The translations under genes and the position numbers were made by a program. 52,733 bases of DNA, taken from the NCBI GenBank assembly GCA_002439875.1, contig DJQB01000023.1, positions 1-52,733 on the forward strand, read 5' to 3'. The stretch is from Bacteroidales bacterium UBA6397. GTDB lineage: Bacteria; Bacteroidota; Bacteroidia; Bacteroidales; UBA932. Below, one piece after another: positions 7,735 through 17,329 of this stretch (its first letter is position 1; the number at the start of each line of letters is the position of its first letter). The notes below the pieces were generated by a model. That model was not told the origin of the DNA, did no database searches, and saw only the letters and a program-made list of their open reading frames with translations.

Positions 7735-10050
7735 ATGGCAGACAATCTAGTTATCGTCGAGTCTCCGGCCAAAGCCAAGACTATACAGAAATTCCTGGGC
7801 AGCGATTATGTGGTGAAATCCAGCTTCGGTCACATCAGGGATCTTCAGGACAAGAAGTTGAGTGTGGATGTGGAAAATGGCTTCACTCCTGAATATGTGA
7901 TACCTTCCGACAAGAAAAAGGTTGTGTCCGAACTGAAGAAGGCGGCGGAAAGCGCTTCCACAGTGTGGCTCGCGTCCGATGAGGACCGGGAAGGAGAAGC
8001 CATCTCCTGGCATCTCTACGAAACCCTCGGGCTGAAAGAGGCGCAGACAAGGAGAATCGTCTTTCACGAGATAACAAGGGACGCGATAGTGAACGCCGTC
8101 CGGAATCCCCGCTCCATCAACATGAACCTTGTGAACGCCCAGCAGGCGCGTAGGGTTCTGGACAGGCTTGTGGGTTTTGAGCTTTCTCCGATTCTGTGGA
8201 GAAAGATCCAACCGAAACTCTCGGCTGGGCGTGTTCAGTCCGTGGCTCTAAGGCTTGTGGTCGAAAGGGAGAAGGAAATCATGGGGTTCGCGAACGAAGC
8301 ATACTACAAGGTCGAGGCTTTCTTCCATCCGGCCGGGCTTCCTGCTTCGGTGAAGGTCAAAGCTGCCCTTGACACAAGATTCAAAACTCAGGATGAGGCT
8401 CGCGCGTTCCTCCAGGACTGCATAGGGGCAGCTTTCTTTGTCTCCGATGTCGAAAAGAAGGAGGCTAACCGGTATCCTACAGCCCCGTTCACTACCTCCA
8501 CCCTGCAGCAGGAGGCCGCAAGGAAACTGCGTTTCCCGGTAAGCATGACCATGAGGGTGGCTCAAAGTCTCTACGAGAGAGGTCTCATCACCTACATGAG
8601 GACCGACTCCACGAATCTGTCAGCCCTCGCGCTCGGCACGGCAAAGAAGTACATAACCGAGAATTTCGGCCCTGAATATTCAAAGCCTCGCCAGTTCAAG
8701 ACTCACAGCAAGGGCGCGCAGGAAGCCCACGAGGCGATCCGCCCGACATTCATAGAGAACACGGAGATCGAGGGGACAGCCCAGGAGCAGAAGCTTTATA
8801 ACCTGATCTGGAAGAGGACCGTCGCCTCGCAGATGGCGGACGCCAAGGTCCTCAACACAACCCTTCGGGTGGCCTCTGACAAGAGACCCGAGAAGTTCAA
8901 CGCCCAGGCCACTCAGGTCCTGTTCGACGGATTCCTCAGGCTGTACATCGAAGGCACGGACAATCAGGACACCGAGGAAGAGGATGTGATGCTTCCTGAC
9001 CTTAAGGTCGGAACCGTGATGGAGGAACAAGGCATAAACGCGGAGTGCAAGTTCACCGCCGCGCCGCCGAGGTATTCAGAGGCCACTCTGGTCAAGAAGC
9101 TTGAGGAGCTCGGCATAGGACGTCCTTCCACCTACGCGCCGACCATCGCGACCCTTACCACCGGACGCGGCTACATCGTCAAAGGAGACAAGGAAGGCAG
9201 GATAATAACAGTCAATGACCTGGAGCTAAGGAACGGAAATATCACCGAAAAGATCAAGACAGAGACCGTCGGAGCCGAAAGGGGCAGGTTGCTCCCACAG
9301 GAGATCGGAATGATTGTGACTGACTATCTCGAGAAATACTTCACCGACATCATGGACTACGACTTCACAGCGAATGTCGAGAAAGAATTCGACCAGATCG
9401 CCGGCGGGAATCTGGTTTGGAACGAGGTCATCGGCGAGTTCTACTCACCCTTCCACAAAAAGGTCGAAGAAGTGCTCCACGACGGCACCTATAGCCATGT
9501 GTCAAAAGAACTCGGCACTGACGGGGAAGGCAACAAGATCACCGCTAAGTTCGGAAAATTCGGTCCTTACATCCAGAAAGGAGAGGGGGAGAAAGCCCAG
9601 TACGCCCCACTCGCAAAAGACCAGCTCATCGAGAACATCACCCTTGAGGATGCCCTGAAGATGTTCCAGTTGCCACGCTCTGTCGGTGAATATGACGGTG
9701 TCGAAGTCATCGCCCTGAAAGGACGTTTCGGCCCGTACTTGAAATACGGAGACAAGAACTTCTCGATTCCCCGCGGCAAGGATCCCCTCAAGATCACCTT
9801 GGACGAATGCGCGGCCATTATAAAGGACGGTCTGGACAAGGCCGCAGCCAATGCCGTGTTGGCCGAATACAAGGATAGCGACATCCAGGTGATCAACGGT
9901 CGTTTCGGCCCGTACATCAAGCACGGGGGGTCGAACTACAGGATTCCGAAGGAAACAGATGCAGCAACCCTCACCGAGGCGGCGTGTCAAGACATCATTA
10001 ATAATTCAAAACCGACCGAAAAAGGGCGACGTCGCTTTAAGAAATCTTGA
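7735..10050 (+). CDS. topA: DNA topoisomerase I
   Basis: A 771-residue type IA topoisomerase that relaxes negative supercoils. The Toprim domain opens with LVIVESPAKAKTIQKFLG and carries the acidic triad in WLASDEDREGEAI. The catalytic tyrosine is Tyr287 in GLITYMRTDST, and GIGRPSTYAPTI follows in the core. Instead of the C-terminal Cys4 zinc fingers of E. coli TopA, the tail carries three repeats with the core FGPY (KFGKFGPYIQKG, GRFGPYLKYG, GRFGPYIKHG) and no CxxC pairs. The gene is divergent from ponA. The ATG at 7735 directly precedes the conserved N-terminus. A basic C-terminal tail (KGRRRFKKS) ends the protein. Confidence 0.96.
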   Translation: MADNLVIVESPAKAKTIQKFLGSDYVVKSSFGHIRDLQDKKLSVDVENGFTPEYVIPSDKKKVVSELKKAAESASTVWLASDEDREGEAISWHLYETLGLKEAQTRRIVFHEITRDAIVNAVRNPRSINMNLVNAQQARRVLDRLVGFELSPILWRKIQPKLSAGRVQSVALRLVVEREKEIMGFANEAYYKVEAFFHPAGLPASVKVKAALDTRFKTQDEARAFLQDCIGAAFFVSDVEKKEANRYPTAPFTTSTLQQEAARKLRFPVSMTMRVAQSLYERGLITYMRTDSTNLSALALGTAKKYITENFGPEYSKPRQFKTHSKGAQEAHEAIRPTFIENTEIEGTAQEQKLYNLIWKRTVASQMADAKVLNTTLRVASDKRPEKFNAQATQVLFDGFLRLYIEGTDNQDTEEEDVMLPDLKVGTVMEEQGINAECKFTAAPPRYSEATLVKKLEELGIGRPSTYAPTIATLTTGRGYIVKGDKEGRIITVNDLELRNGNITEKIKTETVGAERGRLLPQEIGMIVTDYLEKYFTDIMDYDFTANVEKEFDQIAGGNLVWNEVIGEFYSPFHKKVEEVLHDGTYSHVSKELGTDGEGNKITAKFGKFGPYIQKGEGEKAQYAPLAKDQLIENITLEDALKMFQLPRSVGEYDGVEVIALKGRFGPYLKYGDKNFSIPRGKDPLKITLDECAAIIKDGLDKAAANAVLAEYKDSDIQVINGRFGPYIKHGGSNYRIPKETDAATLTEAACQDIINNSKPTEKGRRRFKKS

Positions 10051-10104
10051 TATTCTACGATTTTTTATATAATTTAGCGGTTGTTTAGTTATAAATCGGA
10101 AGCA

Positions 10105-10617
10105 ATGGCAACTTATCACATCGATCAGATTGACCAGAAGATCCTTTCTTTCTTGGTCAACAACGCCAGGATGCCTTTCCTGGAAATCGCCCGTGAGTGC
10201 GGTGTTTCGGGTGCCGCCATCCATCAAAGGGTGAAAAGGTTGGAGGCCAACGGGGTCATTACCGGATCAAGGCTGCTCGTCAAGCCTCAGGCGTTGGGGC
10301 TTAATGTGTGCGCTTTCATCAGCGTTACACTCTCCGAAGCAGACAAGTACCCCGAAGTCGTGGCCAACCTCAAGAAGATCGCAGAGATTGTGGAATGCCA
10401 TTTCGTGACTGGCAAAGCCGCCCTGCTCCTTAAGGCCTATTGTTTTGACAACGACCATCTTATGGAGATTCTCATCAACACGATACAGAATATTCCCTAC
10501 ATTCAGTCGACCGAGACAATGATTTCACTTGACCAGGCCATAGAGCGCCAGGTCTGGGTTAAGGACTACAAGCGGACTACCTACCAGCCTGACGAGTTTG
10601 CGAATAAGACGAAATAA
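10105..10617 (+). CDS. Lrp/AsnC-family transcriptional regulator
   Basis: A 170-residue regulator with an N-terminal winged-helix HTH (DQKILSFLVNNARMPFLEIA, then SGAAIHQRVKRLEANGVI) and a C-terminal RAM/AsnC ligand-binding domain (about 70-150; ECHFVTGKAALLLKAYC). The family senses amino acids and related metabolites and acts as multimers. The ATG at 10105 is used; a TTG-started extension of eight residues is unlikely. It reads toward ispD and its last 41 bases overlap the 3' end of that convergent gene. The target and effector cannot be told from sequence. Confidence 0.9.
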   Translation: MATYHIDQIDQKILSFLVNNARMPFLEIARECGVSGAAIHQRVKRLEANGVITGSRLLVKPQALGLNVCAFISVTLSEADKYPEVVANLKKIAEIVECHFVTGKAALLLKAYCFDNDHLMEILINTIQNIPYIQSTETMISLDQAIERQVWVKDYKRTTYQPDEFANKTK

Positions 10618-11317
10618 TCAGCCTAGCGAGGGACAAGTCTTCAGGGGAGGTCAGTTTGAAGTTTAGCCTCTCTCCGTCACAGAAGGAGAGGGGTATTCCT
10701 TTTTTGCGCGCGACCGATGCGTCATCGGTGAAGGTGGTGTCAAAAGCTTGTGAATATGCGGCCTTGATGTCTTCTGACAAAAACATCTGAGGAGTCTGCG
10801 CCCCGAAAATCCGGCTTCTGTCCACTTCTTCTCTCTCCGGGGATACCATTACCTCGTCCCCGGCCTGGTCTTTCACGCGATCGATTACCTTAAGCGTGTC
10901 AACGGAAGGGATCACCGGCACGAGGGCTCTGACATTCCCGGCGTCCATCCGAGCGAACATGTTCTTGATCAAGGCAACCGAGAGGAGAGGCCTCACCCCG
11001 TCATGGATGGCGACAATCGCTCCGTCCGGGACTTTTTTCAAAGCGTTTCTTACGGAATGGAAGCGCGTGAAGCCACCTGACACCAATGACTGAGGACAGT
11101 TGAAGCCCGAAGACAGACAATATTCCTTCCAGAAAGGAATATGATCCTCCGGAAGGACGGTGAAGACCTTGATGTCAGGAACCGCCGAGACGAAAGCCTC
11201 GATGGTCCTGCGGAGAACAGGAACGCCGCCCAGATCCAGAAATTGCTTCGGGACTGAAGCCCCCATCCTGACACCACTTCCGGCAGCCATAACAATTAAT
11301 ATTCTTTTTCTGCTCAT
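10577..11317 (-). CDS. ispD: 2-C-methyl-D-erythritol 4-phosphate cytidylyltransferase
   Basis: A 246-residue nucleotidyltransferase of the MEP isoprenoid pathway: MEP + CTP to CDP-ME + PPi. The N-terminal loop ILIVMAAGSGVRMG with PKQF, the central AIHDGVRPLLS and the DDASVARKKGIPLSF segment are diagnostic. It stands alone on the minus strand, divergent from mreB across 82 bases, and its 3' end overlaps the convergent Lrp-type gene by 41 bases. A TATATTTGT element (11328-11336, read leftward) resembles a Bacteroidota -7 box, but it would leave almost no leader, so I do not list it as a promoter. Confidence 0.95.
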   Translation of the reverse strand: MSRKRILIVMAAGSGVRMGASVPKQFLDLGGVPVLRRTIEAFVSAVPDIKVFTVLPEDHIPFWKEYCLSSGFNCPQSLVSGGFTRFHSVRNALKKVPDGAIVAIHDGVRPLLSVALIKNMFARMDAGNVRALVPVIPSVDTLKVIDRVKDQAGDEVMVSPEREEVDRSRIFGAQTPQMFLSEDIKAAYSQAFDTTFTDDASVARKKGIPLSFCDGERLNFKLTSPEDLSLARLIISSYSQTRQAGR

Positions 11318-11399
11318 ATAATTCCTTACAAATATAACTTTTTTTGTATATTTACAAGTTGTATAATTATAAGTTTTATAGAATCGGATATATTCAGTT

Positions 11400-12422
11400 A
11401 TGGCATTTTCATTTCTGACTCAAGAGATAGCGATGGACCTTGGAACAGCCAATACCGTCATTTTCAGAAATGACGAGATTGTGCTTGACGCGCCGAGCAT
11501 TGTCGCGATAGACAACAACACGGGCAAGTGCATCGCGATCGGAAGGCAGGCCAAGCTCATGCACGAGCACACCAATCCCGGAATCAAGACCATCCGGCCT
11601 CTGAGAAACGGAGTGATCGCGGATTTCAACGCGGCAGAGATGATGATCAAGGGATTCATCAAGCAGGTCAACAACAAGAGGAAGTCTATCTTCACCCCGA
11701 ACCTCAAGATTGTGGTCGGAATCCCATCCGGAAGCACGCAGGTGGAAATCCGCGCCGTCCGGGACTCCTGCGAACACGCCGGAGGAAGGGATGTCTATCT
11801 AATCTACGAGCCAATGGCCGCCGCTCTCGGTATAGGTCTCGATGTCGAGGCTCCGAGAGGCAACATGGTGGTTGACATCGGTGGCGGAACCGCCGAGATC
11901 GCCGTCATCTCACTGGGTGGCATAGTGGTGCAGGAAAGCATCAACACCGCCGGAGATGTGTTCAACAGCGACATACAGTACTATATGCGCCAACAGCACA
12001 ACATCAAAATCGGCGAGACGACCGCCGAGGAGATCAAGATCGCCGTGGGCGCCGTGATTCCGGACCTTGACGAGGAGCCGGAGCCCAAAATCGTCAGGGG
12101 ACCTAATCTCATGACCGCACATCCGGTCGAGGCGGCCGTCACGTACCAAGAGATAGCCCACTGCCTTGACAAGTCCATCGCGAAGTTGGAATCCTCCATA
12201 CTTCACGTTCTGGAGCTGACTCCCCCGGAGCTATATTCAGACATCGTCGAGAACGGGATATTCCTTTCCGGCGGAGGCGCGCTCCTGCGTGGCCTTGCCA
12301 AGAGGTTCACTGAAAAGGTCAACATCCAGTTCCATGTGGCCGAGGATCCGCTGCGCGCCGTGGCAAGAGGCACATGCATAGCGCTTAAAAAGACATCCAA
12401 CTACTCATTCCTGATGAGATAA
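11400..12422 (+). CDS. mreB: Rod shape-determining protein MreB
   Basis: A 340-residue actin-like cytoskeletal ATPase that positions the lateral wall synthesis machinery under the inner membrane. The phosphate-1 motif is MDLGTANTVIF, the phosphate-2 motif VDIGGGTAEIAVISLGG, and the adenosine motif LSGGGALLRGLAKRF; the connecting helix has YLIYEPMAAALGIG. The amphipathic N-terminus MAFSFLTQEI suits membrane binding. It is the first gene of the mreBCD-mrdA-rodA operon; its TAA overlaps the mreC ATG by one base (TAATG). Confidence 0.97.
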   Translation: MAFSFLTQEIAMDLGTANTVIFRNDEIVLDAPSIVAIDNNTGKCIAIGRQAKLMHEHTNPGIKTIRPLRNGVIADFNAAEMMIKGFIKQVNNKRKSIFTPNLKIVVGIPSGSTQVEIRAVRDSCEHAGGRDVYLIYEPMAAALGIGLDVEAPRGNMVVDIGGGTAEIAVISLGGIVVQESINTAGDVFNSDIQYYMRQQHNIKIGETTAEEIKIAVGAVIPDLDEEPEPKIVRGPNLMTAHPVEAAVTYQEIAHCLDKSIAKLESSILHVLELTPPELYSDIVENGIFLSGGGALLRGLAKRFTEKVNIQFHVAEDPLRAVARGTCIALKKTSNYSFLMR

Positions 12423-13255
12423 TGCCTAAAGAAAGGTCTGTTGTCCAGAACATTCTTACAGTCGCGGTCTTCTTCATCTTGGAGATTGCGGCTGTTCTGA
12501 TGCTCTCCCACAACAACCGGATCCAAAGACTCTGGATCGCCGGAATCTCGCACGGATTCATGGCCAGGACATGGGGTGCGACTCAGAGCGTCTCCAACTA
12601 CTTCTCCTTGAAAAAGCAGAATGACGAACTGGCTTTGGAAAACAACCGGCTGGAGAGACTGGTGCGCGGCTACGAACTGGCCGCCAGACAGGCCGATTCC
12701 GCATTCAAACCGGTGATGATGGACAACGGCTTCATTTACATTCCGGCCACCATCATCAAATCCAGCACGAACACTCAGCACAACTACCTCATCATCGACA
12801 AGGGAAGCGATGATGGAGTCACGCGCAATTCAGGCGTGATCACGCCGAAAGGAGTCATAGGGATTGTCGATGCTGTCAGCGCTCACTATTCCTACGCGAT
12901 TTCATTCCTTAACACAGAACTGTTCATCAGTGCCAGATTAGGCAACTCCGGGGCCGTGGGCCCTCTTGCATGGGATGGCATTAGTTCTGACGGGGCTATT
13001 CTTAAAGAGATTCCACTTCAGTTCAAGTTTGCACCCGGAGACACTGTCTATACCAGCGGCTATTCTACGATTTTTCCTCCAGACATTCCGATTGGGGTAG
13101 CCGGAGAGTCGAAAATCATAAATGGAGCCACAAACGAAATCAAAGTTAAGCTGTTCCAAGATCACAGGGCATTGAAATATGTCACGATAGTGTCCAACAC
13201 GAGGTCAGAGGAAATCGAAGCCATCGAAAAGCAAGAAGAGTTGTCAGAAAAATGA
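12422..13255 (+). CDS. mreC: Rod shape-determining protein MreC
   Basis: A 277-residue bitopic protein linking MreB to the periplasmic part of the elongasome. One membrane segment (about 10-28, TVAVFFILEIAAVLML) precedes a coiled coil (LKKQNDELALENNRLERLV) and the beta-rich MreC core with IIDKGSDDGVTRNSGVI and GVIGIVDAVS. An acidic tail (EEIEAIEKQEELSEK) ends it. Translation is coupled at both ends: TAATG overlap with mreB and ATGA overlap with mreD. Confidence 0.95.
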   Translation: MPKERSVVQNILTVAVFFILEIAAVLMLSHNNRIQRLWIAGISHGFMARTWGATQSVSNYFSLKKQNDELALENNRLERLVRGYELAARQADSAFKPVMMDNGFIYIPATIIKSSTNTQHNYLIIDKGSDDGVTRNSGVITPKGVIGIVDAVSAHYSYAISFLNTELFISARLGNSGAVGPLAWDGISSDGAILKEIPLQFKFAPGDTVYTSGYSTIFPPDIPIGVAGESKIINGATNEIKVKLFQDHRALKYVTIVSNTRSEEIEAIEKQEELSEK

Positions 13256-13761
13256 GAAACAGTTTTGCATTGACTTACATTCTGTTGACAGTTGCCCAGA
13301 TGATTTTGAGCAACTACTTTCATTTCACGCCTTTCATGATGATGACAATCCTGCCGGTGATGGTTTTCTGCATTCCTACCAAGATTGGCACCGTCCGCGC
13401 GATGCTGATTGCGTTTGTCACAGGATTGGCGGTGGATTTCTTTGCAGAAGGGACTCTCGGTCTCAATGCTATGTCGCTTGTCCCTGTGGCCTTGCTCAGG
13501 CGTCCCGTCATCGGGATGTTTTTCGGCAATGAGCCCTTTGAACAAAAAGAGAGTGTCACCGTCCGTAAATACGGATTCGCAAGAGTCTCCTTAGCCATCA
13601 TACTGATGACAGCCCTTTTCCTCCTTATCTATGTAATCGCTGATTGCGCAGGCACAAGACCAACATGGTTCATCGCATCCAAAGTGGGTCTGTCAACCAT
13701 GGCAAGCTACCTTGCGTCAATCTGTGTTATCAATCTCCTTGCCTATGAAGACAGAAGGTAG
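13252..13761 (+). CDS. mreD: Rod shape-determining protein MreD
   Basis: A 169-residue multi-pass inner-membrane protein whose place after mreC identifies it as MreD. It has about five hydrophobic segments (LTYILLTVAQMILS, FMMMTILPVMVFCI, MLIAFVTGLAVDFFAEG, LAIILMTALFLLIYVI, and a final MASYLASICVINLL), with the GLAVDFF.EGTLGLNA motif common to MreD. It overlaps the mreC stop by four bases and the mrdA start by 17. Confidence 0.9.
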   Translation: MRNSFALTYILLTVAQMILSNYFHFTPFMMMTILPVMVFCIPTKIGTVRAMLIAFVTGLAVDFFAEGTLGLNAMSLVPVALLRRPVIGMFFGNEPFEQKESVTVRKYGFARVSLAIILMTALFLLIYVIADCAGTRPTWFIASKVGLSTMASYLASICVINLLAYEDRR

Positions 13762-15589
13762 AGGCAAAACTTTGATTATAGGGTTGTTGGTCATAGCGAT
13801 GATTATTCTATGCAAGTTGTTCTACATCCAAATCATCGATGACAAATACAAAATCAATGCGTCCAACAATTCGATGGTCTATGACATCATCTATCCGACA
13901 AGGGGCATCATCTATGACCGTAACGGAAAGATAATCGTCAGCAACAAAGTCACTTACGACATTCTTGTCACTCCAAGGGAAGTCAAGCGGTTCGACACCC
14001 TGATGCTAGCTGACGCTCTTAATGTGACACCCGAATTCATCAGAGGCAAGATGAAGGAATATGCTAGGAATCGTCGTCGGATTGGCTATCAGAGTGTGGT
14101 GATGCTGAAACAGATAAAGCCGGAAACCTACATGAAGTTCGCTGAGCTTCAGTATAATTTTCCGGGCTTCAGAGGACAGGCCAGAAGCATCAGAGACTAT
14201 CCTGTCAATGCAGGTGGCAATCTTTTGGGTTATGTTTCCGAGGTTGATGCGGCATACATTGAAAAGCACCCAGGTGAGTATCGTTCCGGTGATTATGCCG
14301 GGAAAACAGGAATCGAGGCCGCACGGGAAAAGGAACTGCGAGGAGAAAAAGGTTACCACATCTACTTGCGGAACTCCCACAATCAAATCGAGCAACGGTA
14401 CAAGGACGGGGAAATGGACAAGGAAGCCGTTCCTGGGCATGATGTCTACACAACGATTGATGCTGATCTTCAGCAATACGGCCAGGCGTTGATGAAAAAC
14501 AAGGTGGGTAGCCTTGTTGCCATTGAGCCTCGTACCGGTGAGATACTCACTTTGGTCTCCAGCCCTGGTGTTGATGTGAGCATGTTGGCTGACATAGGGC
14601 AGCATTATGACGAAATCATCAAAGACCCGCATAAGCCGATGTTCAACCGTGCCGTCCAAGCACCTTATCCTCCGGGTTCTGTGTTCAAGCTCGTCAATGG
14701 CCTGATCGGGCTTCAGGAGGGAACATTAAACACGGAAATCACCTATCCGTGCAGTCAGGGCTACCACTTTGGCAATCACAAACTGGGTTGCCATGTCCAC
14801 AAGTCTCCGTTGAATCTGGAAGAAGCCATCATGATGTCCTGCAACGGCTATTTCTGCTATGTTCTCAAGAATATTCTTGAGAACAAAAAGTACCATGACA
14901 TCGGGGAAGCTCTTGACAAATGGAATGAATATGTCCAAAGTTTTGGTTTCGGGCACAAGTTGGGGACAGACTTCCCCGCCGAGTTAGGAGGAACAATCCC
15001 TACTTCAAAATTGTACAACAAACGTTATGGGAAAGGTGGATGGAAGTTCACGACCATCATTTCGATTTCCATCGGCCAGGGTGAAGTAGGTGCTACACCT
15101 ATGCAGATTGCCAATCTTGCCGCCACTGTTGCCAACAGAGGTTGGTACAAGATTCCGCATATTGTGAAGGCCTCTGAGGGAGTGGAGATTGATCCAAAAT
15201 ATTACGAGAGGCAGTACACAATGGTGGACACCACTAACTTCAAGAAAGTTATACAAGGAATGTGGAGAGCTGTGAATAGCGGTTTCGGATCGGGAGGAAC
15301 AGCCTCGATCGCCGCGGTTCCAGAACTTGACATCTGTGGAAAAACCGGTACCGCCCAGAATCCGCGTGGAGCCGACAATTCCGTGTTTCTCTGCTTTGCC
15401 CCGAAAGACAATCCGAAGATTGCGGTTGCAGCCTACATAGAGAATGCTGGTTTCGGAGCCACGTGGGCTGCTCCGATTGCCTCTCTTTTGGTTGAGAGAT
15501 ACCTCAACGGAGAGATCAGCGAACAACGTCGTCCTCTGGAAGACAGAGTTCTTCAGGGAGACCTGATGTCACGTGTGAAAACATATTAA
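13745..15589 (+). CDS. mrdA: Penicillin-binding protein 2 (elongasome transpeptidase)
   Basis: A 614-residue class B PBP that cross-links peptidoglycan during elongation. One transmembrane segment (about 8-26) is followed by the pedestal domain (RGIIYDRNGKIIVSN) and the transpeptidase domain, with nucleophile Ser312 in PPGSVFKLV, the SCN motif in MMSCNGYF, and KTGTAQNP. A frame open 11 codons further upstream lies wholly within mreD. The ATG at 13745 (MKTEGRGKTL) immediately precedes the membrane anchor and is preferred. Together with RodA it forms the elongasome glycan polymerase/transpeptidase pair. Confidence 0.96.
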   Translation: MKTEGRGKTLIIGLLVIAMIILCKLFYIQIIDDKYKINASNNSMVYDIIYPTRGIIYDRNGKIIVSNKVTYDILVTPREVKRFDTLMLADALNVTPEFIRGKMKEYARNRRRIGYQSVVMLKQIKPETYMKFAELQYNFPGFRGQARSIRDYPVNAGGNLLGYVSEVDAAYIEKHPGEYRSGDYAGKTGIEAAREKELRGEKGYHIYLRNSHNQIEQRYKDGEMDKEAVPGHDVYTTIDADLQQYGQALMKNKVGSLVAIEPRTGEILTLVSSPGVDVSMLADIGQHYDEIIKDPHKPMFNRAVQAPYPPGSVFKLVNGLIGLQEGTLNTEITYPCSQGYHFGNHKLGCHVHKSPLNLEEAIMMSCNGYFCYVLKNILENKKYHDIGEALDKWNEYVQSFGFGHKLGTDFPAELGGTIPTSKLYNKRYGKGGWKFTTIISISIGQGEVGATPMQIANLAATVANRGWYKIPHIVKASEGVEIDPKYYERQYTMVDTTNFKKVIQGMWRAVNSGFGSGGTASIAAVPELDICGKTGTAQNPRGADNSVFLCFAPKDNPKIAVAAYIENAGFGATWAAPIASLLVERYLNGEISEQRRPLEDRVLQGDLMSRVKTY

Positions 15590-15601
15590 TAGGACCACGT
15601 G

Positions 15602-17047
15602 ATGGAGAATTTTGCGGACAGAGGAATTAAAAAAAGTGTTGACTGGACCCTGGTGATCACCTATCTGGCGCTCATTATCATAGGTTGGGTGAATATCTAT
15701 GCCTCCATCCACTCTGACGGTCCTGCAAGCATATTCGATTACAATTTTCGCTGTGGGAAGCAGTTCGTTTGGATTCTGACAGCACTTGGTCTTGCGGCTC
15801 TTATTCTGTTCGTAGTCAATGCACAACTTTGGGAAAGTGCTTCGGTCCCTTTGTACCTGGGAGTATTATTTTTGCTTGTCGCTGTCATATTCCTTGGCAT
15901 TGAAGTCAAAGGGTCACGCTCATGGTTTGAATTCGGCCCCATTAGATTCCAGCCTGCCGAAGTGTCCAAAATCACCACTTCTTTGCTATTGGCCACGGTA
16001 ATGAGTCAGGCTAACTTCAAGATCACAAGATTCAAGGACTTTTTGCTTACGGCCTTGATTCTGGGGGTCCCGATGCTTGTGATTTTGGCGGAAAGTGAGA
16101 CCGGTTCTGCCTTGGTTTATGTAGGATTCATCTTCGTGATGTACCGTGAAGGGTTTTCGGGATGGTGGATCTTCTGCATAGGAGCTGCTGCATTGTTGTT
16201 TATCTTGACTCTGACGGCTTCTCCGTATGTCTCAATGCTTGTACTTATAGGGATTTTACTTACCTGCAACACATTGGAATCCAGTTGGTTTGGGATTATG
16301 TTCTGGATCAGTGCCGGTGCTTTTCTGATCTTCTGTCTTTTGCCTTGGATTCTTGGACTACTCGATCCCGAAAGTTTTTTGGGACGACTTAATCCTCTTT
16401 ATGTCCTGATTGGTGCATGCGCATGCGTGATTCCTTTCATGATTGTTCAAGGGTACAAGGCGCGCAAAAGATTCTTGTCGCTGTCTGCACTGGGATTGAT
16501 TGCCGGAATCGCCCTGATTTTCTCCACAGACTTCATTTTCAACAACATTCTCCAAGACCACCAGCGCAAGAGAATAGAAGTGCTTCTCGGTATGAAAGAG
16601 GACCCTACCGGAGTTGGATACAATGTCAATCAGAGTATGATTGCGATTGGATCCGGAGGACTGACCGGCAAAGGTTTCCTTGGAGGCACCCAGACGACTT
16701 TCGGTTTTGTGCCCGAGCAGAGCACCGATTTCATTTTCTGTACAGTTGGAGAAGAATGGGGATTCGTTGGCTGCTTTGTTGTGATTTCGCTTTACGTCTT
16801 CCTCATCATAAGAATCATTTCCGATGCGGAAAAAAGTCGTGAGTCGTTCACCCGAATTTACGGCTACTGTGTGGCCTCATGCATATTCATGCACCTTTTC
16901 ATCAACATCGGTATGACAATCGGCCTTATGCCCGTCATAGGCATTCCACTGCCTCTTCTGAGCTACGGAGGCTCCTCCCTTTGGGCTTTCACAGTGCTGA
17001 TTTTTATCTTTATAGCACTTTACCGGCAGGAAAAGAAGTACTTTTAA
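15602..17047 (+). CDS. rodA: Rod shape-determining protein RodA (SEDS peptidoglycan glycosyltransferase)
   Basis: A 481-residue polytopic SEDS protein that polymerises lipid II in partnership with PBP2. Recognised by the multi-TM pattern and motifs IEVKGSRSWFEFGPIRFQPAEVSKI, GVGYNVNQSMIAIGSGGLTGKGF, FVPEQSTDFIF and GIPLPLLSYGGSSL. It is longer than the roughly 370 residues of E. coli RodA because of an extra hydrophobic section (about 190-310), a pattern I associate with Bacteroidota homologues. The ATG at 15602 is preferred to a GTG one codon earlier. Last gene of the operon, 12 bases after mrdA and 27 before the tRNA. Confidence 0.95.
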   Translation: MENFADRGIKKSVDWTLVITYLALIIIGWVNIYASIHSDGPASIFDYNFRCGKQFVWILTALGLAALILFVVNAQLWESASVPLYLGVLFLLVAVIFLGIEVKGSRSWFEFGPIRFQPAEVSKITTSLLLATVMSQANFKITRFKDFLLTALILGVPMLVILAESETGSALVYVGFIFVMYREGFSGWWIFCIGAAALLFILTLTASPYVSMLVLIGILLTCNTLESSWFGIMFWISAGAFLIFCLLPWILGLLDPESFLGRLNPLYVLIGACACVIPFMIVQGYKARKRFLSLSALGLIAGIALIFSTDFIFNNILQDHQRKRIEVLLGMKEDPTGVGYNVNQSMIAIGSGGLTGKGFLGGTQTTFGFVPEQSTDFIFCTVGEEWGFVGCFVVISLYVFLIIRIISDAEKSRESFTRIYGYCVASCIFMHLFINIGMTIGLMPVIGIPLPLLSYGGSSLWAFTVLIFIFIALYRQEKKYF

Positions 17048-17057
17048 GAATTTTTAG

Positions 17058-17066
17058 TAACTTTGC
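17058..17066 (+). promoter_or_regulatory. -7 element of tRNA-Leu promoter
   Basis: TAACTTTGC matches the Bacteroidota -7 consensus TAnnTTTGY and ends eight bases before the mature tRNA 5' end. No clear TTTG is seen at -33. Confidence 0.55.
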
Positions 17067-17074
17067 AATCTATT

Positions 17075-17159
17075 GCCTTGGTGGTGAAATGGTAGACACG
17101 AGGGACTTAAAATCCCTTGGACAGAAATGTCCGTGCGGGTTCGATTCCCGCCTGAGGCA
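17075..17159 (+). tRNA. tRNA-Leu (anticodon TAA)
   Basis: An 85-base class II tRNA. Acceptor GCCTTGG pairs with CTGAGGC before discriminator A17159. The D-loop region is TGGTGAAATGGTAGACAC, the anticodon loop CTTAAAA gives anticodon TAA (reads UUA/UUG), a long variable arm (TGGACAGAAATGTCCG) is typical of Leu, and the T-arm is GCGGGTTCGATTCCCGC. CCA is not encoded. Confidence 0.95.
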
Positions 17160-17329
17160 CAAAACCCGGATTTTTAGGGAAAACAAAAAGCCTAAAAACG
17201 GCTTACAGACCACTACAAGTCACTACAGACCACATTTCAAGGAAAACACTTTTCTGGTGCTTTCTTTTTTATCCCTTATTCGCCCATAAAGTACACTATA
17301 AGTAGGAGCAGGTCCAAGAATTGTGTTAA

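Noticed and set aside
11328..11336. TATATTTGT as an ispD promoter
   Set aside because: It matches a -7 box, but the start of transcription would fall within about five bases of the ATG, giving an almost leaderless message; not listed as a feature.
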